Shown: positions 5,658-7,006 of the stretch, in pieces | How the letters are laid out: every line of letters begins with the position of its first letter | Numbering within the stretch: position 1 is the first letter of the stretch | Assembly (NCBI GenBank): GCA_021816505.1 | Contig: JAKAXS010000142.1 | Span: 1 to 7,006, forward strand | DNA length: 7,006 nt | From: Pseudomonadota bacterium | GTDB lineage: Bacteria; Pseudomonadota; Alphaproteobacteria; Rhizobiales; Hyphomicrobiaceae | Direction of reading: 5' to 3' | Notes under the pieces: generated by a model | Databases searched by the model: none | The model's input: only the letters and a program-made list of their open reading frames with translations | Told to the model about the DNA's origin: nothing | Program-made: the position numbers and the translations under genes

Positions 5658-6116
5658 TCAGTGGGACGGGCCTGGAGGCTCGATCTGCAGCAGCTTGCGC
5701 AACGGCACGGACGGCCGCAGGAGATCGGCAAGAGTATAGCCGTCGAGCACCTCCAGAAACGCCGCCGCCGCCGATCCTAGAACGCGCTTGAGGACACACG
5801 CCGGCTGGACGGCACAAACAATGCTCGCCGCATCCTTTTCCATGCACGGCACGAGCGCGAAATCCGGCTCGCACGCGCGGACGACGTCGCCCACGCTGAT
5901 GGACTGTGGGGTCTTGGCAAGGCGCATTCCGCCTTGCCGCCCGCGTACGGTTTCGATCAACCCCTTCTGCCCCAGCTCATGCGTGATCTTCATCAGATGC
6001 GCACGAGAGATGCCGTAGGCATCTGCCACTTCGGAGATCGTGGTCAGCTGATCGCCCTTCAGACCCACGTACATCATGAGGCGAAGCGCATAGTCGGAGT
6101 AGACGGTCAGTTTCAT
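5658..6116 (-). CDS. nsrR: NsrR-type Rrf2-family transcriptional regulator (nitric oxide sensor)
   Basis: A 152-residue Rrf2-family DNA-binding protein closely resembling NsrR, the repressor that senses nitric oxide through an Fe-S cluster. The winged helix-turn-helix covers about residues 25-66 (ISEVADAYGISRAHLMKI, then TVRGRQGGMRLA). The three cluster cysteines expected for NsrR are present at 91, 101 and 107 (LVPCME, IVCAVQPAC), as is Asp8, which supplies the fourth ligand in the [4Fe-4S] form of the Streptomyces protein. EPDFALVPC and FLEVLDGYTLADLL are typical of NsrR. It lies downstream of hmp on the same strand, 99 bp apart, matching its usual target. A strong SD (GAGGAGGAG) precedes the ATG by 9 nt. 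IscR is less likely, given the cysteine spacing and the hmp neighbour. Confidence 0.9.
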   Translation of the reverse strand: MKLTVYSDYALRLMMYVGLKGDQLTTISEVADAYGISRAHLMKITHELGQKGLIETVRGRQGGMRLAKTPQSISVGDVVRACEPDFALVPCMEKDAASIVCAVQPACVLKRVLGSAAAAFLEVLDGYTLADLLRPSVPLRKLLQIEPPGPSH

Positions 6117-6125
6117 CGTCGATCG

Positions 6126-6134
6126 CTCCTCCTC
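6126..6134 (-). promoter_or_regulatory. Strong ribosome binding site of nsrR
   Basis: Read on the minus strand, GAGGAGGAG ends 9 nt before the nsrR ATG (6116). It is one of the best SD matches in the window and supports efficient independent translation of nsrR. Confidence 0.7.
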
Positions 6135-6175
6135 GGCCGCACGCCTTCGCGGCAGAAAAGATCACCCGCAGATCG

Positions 6176-6204
6176 ATCATATAGCGGCTAGCGAACGCCG
6201 TCGA
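6176..6204 (-). promoter_or_regulatory. Candidate promoter of nsrR in the hmp-nsrR gap
   Basis: On the minus strand TCGACG (6204-6199) matches 4 of 6 bases of a -35 element and TATGAT (6181-6176) matches 5 of 6 of a -10 element, with a 17-bp spacer. GATC occurs three times within 19 bp just downstream (6160-6178). No recognisable NsrR inverted repeat was found here. Transcription may instead come wholly from the hmp promoter outside the window. Confidence 0.35.
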
Positions 6205-6215
6205 GGTGGGATCGG

Positions 6216-7006
6216 TCAAAGCGCGTCGGCTGGCCCGAAGAACTCGTAGTGGATCTGATCGCGCGCCACGCCCGCGGCCGCGAGCTGGCCGACGAAGTGC
6301 GACAGAAACGGGCGAGGTCCGCAAAGATACACGTCGGACTCCTTCAGCGGCGTATTGGCTTTCAGCCAATCCACGGTGATGAAGCCTTCGTGATCGTAGT
6401 GCAGGCCCTTCTGATCAACGCTGCGCGGCGACTCGTAGAACACGGTCGACTTCAGATGCCCTGACGCCTCCGTGAGCGCCTTCACAAGCTTGCCCATTGC
6501 GTGTTTGCTGCCGTCGATCGCGCCGTGGACATAGTGGATCGGAACAGTTTGTGCCGCCCCCGCCAGCGTTTCCAGAATGCTGACCATAGGCGTCAGTCCG
6601 ACGCCTCCGCTGAGCAGAACGAGAGGACGCTGCGGCGTGTCCGCAACGAAAAAGTCGCCGGATGGTGGGCCCACTTCCAATGCCGACCCGACAGTGATGT
6701 GGTCGTGAAGAAAGTTCGACACGAGGCCGTGCTGTTCGCGCTTCACGCTGATGCGGTAGCTTTTCCCGTTCGGCGCCGATGAGATGCTATAGTTGCGTTG
6801 GACAAGCGCCCCAGAGGCCGCCGGCACGCGCAAAGTGAGATACTGCCCCGGCTTGTGCCGGGCGACCGCGCCGCCGTCCGCCGGCCGCAGAACGAAAGAT
6901 GTGATGACGCTGCTTTCCTCGACCTTCCCGGTCACCTGAAAGGCGCGCCAGCCGGTCCAGCCGCCAGGCGTGGACGTCAAGGCGTGATAAAGCTCCGCCT
7001 CACAGA
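6216..7006 (-). CDS. hmp: Flavohaemoprotein (nitric oxide dioxygenase), reductase half, cut by the window edge
   Basis: The C-terminal part of Hmp, which oxidises NO to nitrate with O2 and NAD(P)H in the cytoplasm. The frame is open to the right edge, and the in-frame residues before the TTG at 6980 (CEAELYHAL) align with the end of the globin domain of E. coli Hmp (REAEIYNEN). The TTG is therefore not the start, and the haem-binding globin half lies outside. Visible parts in order: the PGGWTGWRAFQV linker; GQYLTL and RNYS (6786-6797) for FAD binding; GGVGLTP (6588-6608) and CGP (6315-6323) for NAD(P)H binding; and the C-terminal YEFFGP (6231-6248), equivalent to YECFGP in E. coli. The reductase module appears intact. 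nsrR follows 99 bp downstream on the same strand, so repression by NsrR with release by NO is expected. Confidence 0.93.
   Translation of the reverse strand, partial: CEAELYHALTSTPGGWTGWRAFQVTGKVEESSVITSFVLRPADGGAVARHKPGQYLTLRVPAASGALVQRNYSISSAPNGKSYRISVKREQHGLVSNFLHDHITVGSALEVGPPSGDFFVADTPQRPLVLLSGGVGLTPMVSILETLAGAAQTVPIHYVHGAIDGSKHAMGKLVKALTEASGHLKSTVFYESPRSVDQKGLHYDHEGFITVDWLKANTPLKESDVYLCGPRPFLSHFVGQLAAAGVARDQIHYEFFGPADAL

Noticed and set aside
4973..5791. 272-codon plus-strand frame overlapping the lipoprotein gene
   Set aside because: Arg/Pro-rich out-of-frame translation that runs through the convergent nsrR gene; the 4971 frame carries the conserved family motifs.
6150..6180. NsrR or FNR-type operator in the hmp-nsrR gap
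   Set aside because: Repeated GATC motifs are present, but neither an AAGATGCATTT-like half-site pair nor a TTGAT-N4-ATCAA site is found.
6216..6980. Stand-alone 254-residue ferredoxin reductase starting at the TTG at 6980
   Set aside because: The frame continues upstream of the TTG to the window edge, and those residues match the globin-reductase junction of Hmp.

Overview
The window is GC-rich bacterial chromosome, most likely from an alphaproteobacterium of the Hyphomicrobiales (Rhizobiales) type. This is inferred from the protein families: a CHCC zinc-finger protein of the NDUFS6 type beside a flavin monooxygenase, an extensin-like C-domain lipoprotein, and a three-cysteine NsrR regulator. 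No rRNA, tRNA, insertion sequence, phage gene or CRISPR array is visible. The window reads as ordinary core or near-core chromosome, with one unexplained intergenic stretch.

Left part, plus strand: the 3' end of an unrecognised gene (to 277) is closed by a strong intrinsic terminator (301-333). A Tat-exported M19-type (membrane dipeptidase family) metallohydrolase follows at 370-1434, then a small secreted Gly/Ala/Lys-rich protein at 1590-2021. The 3' end of the last gene carries two hairpins in a row (2006-2040 and 2045-2079); the second has a T tract.

Middle: on the minus strand, a CHCC zinc-finger protein (3324-3581) and an FAD-dependent aromatic-ring-type monooxygenase (2092-3309) form a tight two-gene operon. 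An alpha/beta hydrolase (3693-4457) is transcribed divergently from a 111-bp shared intergenic region. Monooxygenase plus hydrolase suggests a small-molecule oxidation and hydrolysis function, but the substrate is not readable from sequence.

A 513-bp gap (4458-4970) has no recognisable gene. It contains a hairpin, a perfect inverted repeat of ATGCAT/GCATGC type, an exact consensus DnaA box, a pair of CGATCG palindromes 11 bp apart and a CtrA-like site, the last just upstream of the next gene.

Right part: an extensin-like, M15-fold lipoprotein (4971-5648, plus) converges on nsrR (5658-6116, minus). Upstream of nsrR on the same strand is the reductase half of hmp, the flavohaemoprotein nitric oxide dioxygenase (6216 to the window edge; the globin half lies outside). 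Together hmp and nsrR are a nitric-oxide sensing and detoxification unit: NsrR senses NO through an iron-sulphur cluster and typically represses hmp, and Hmp converts NO to nitrate.
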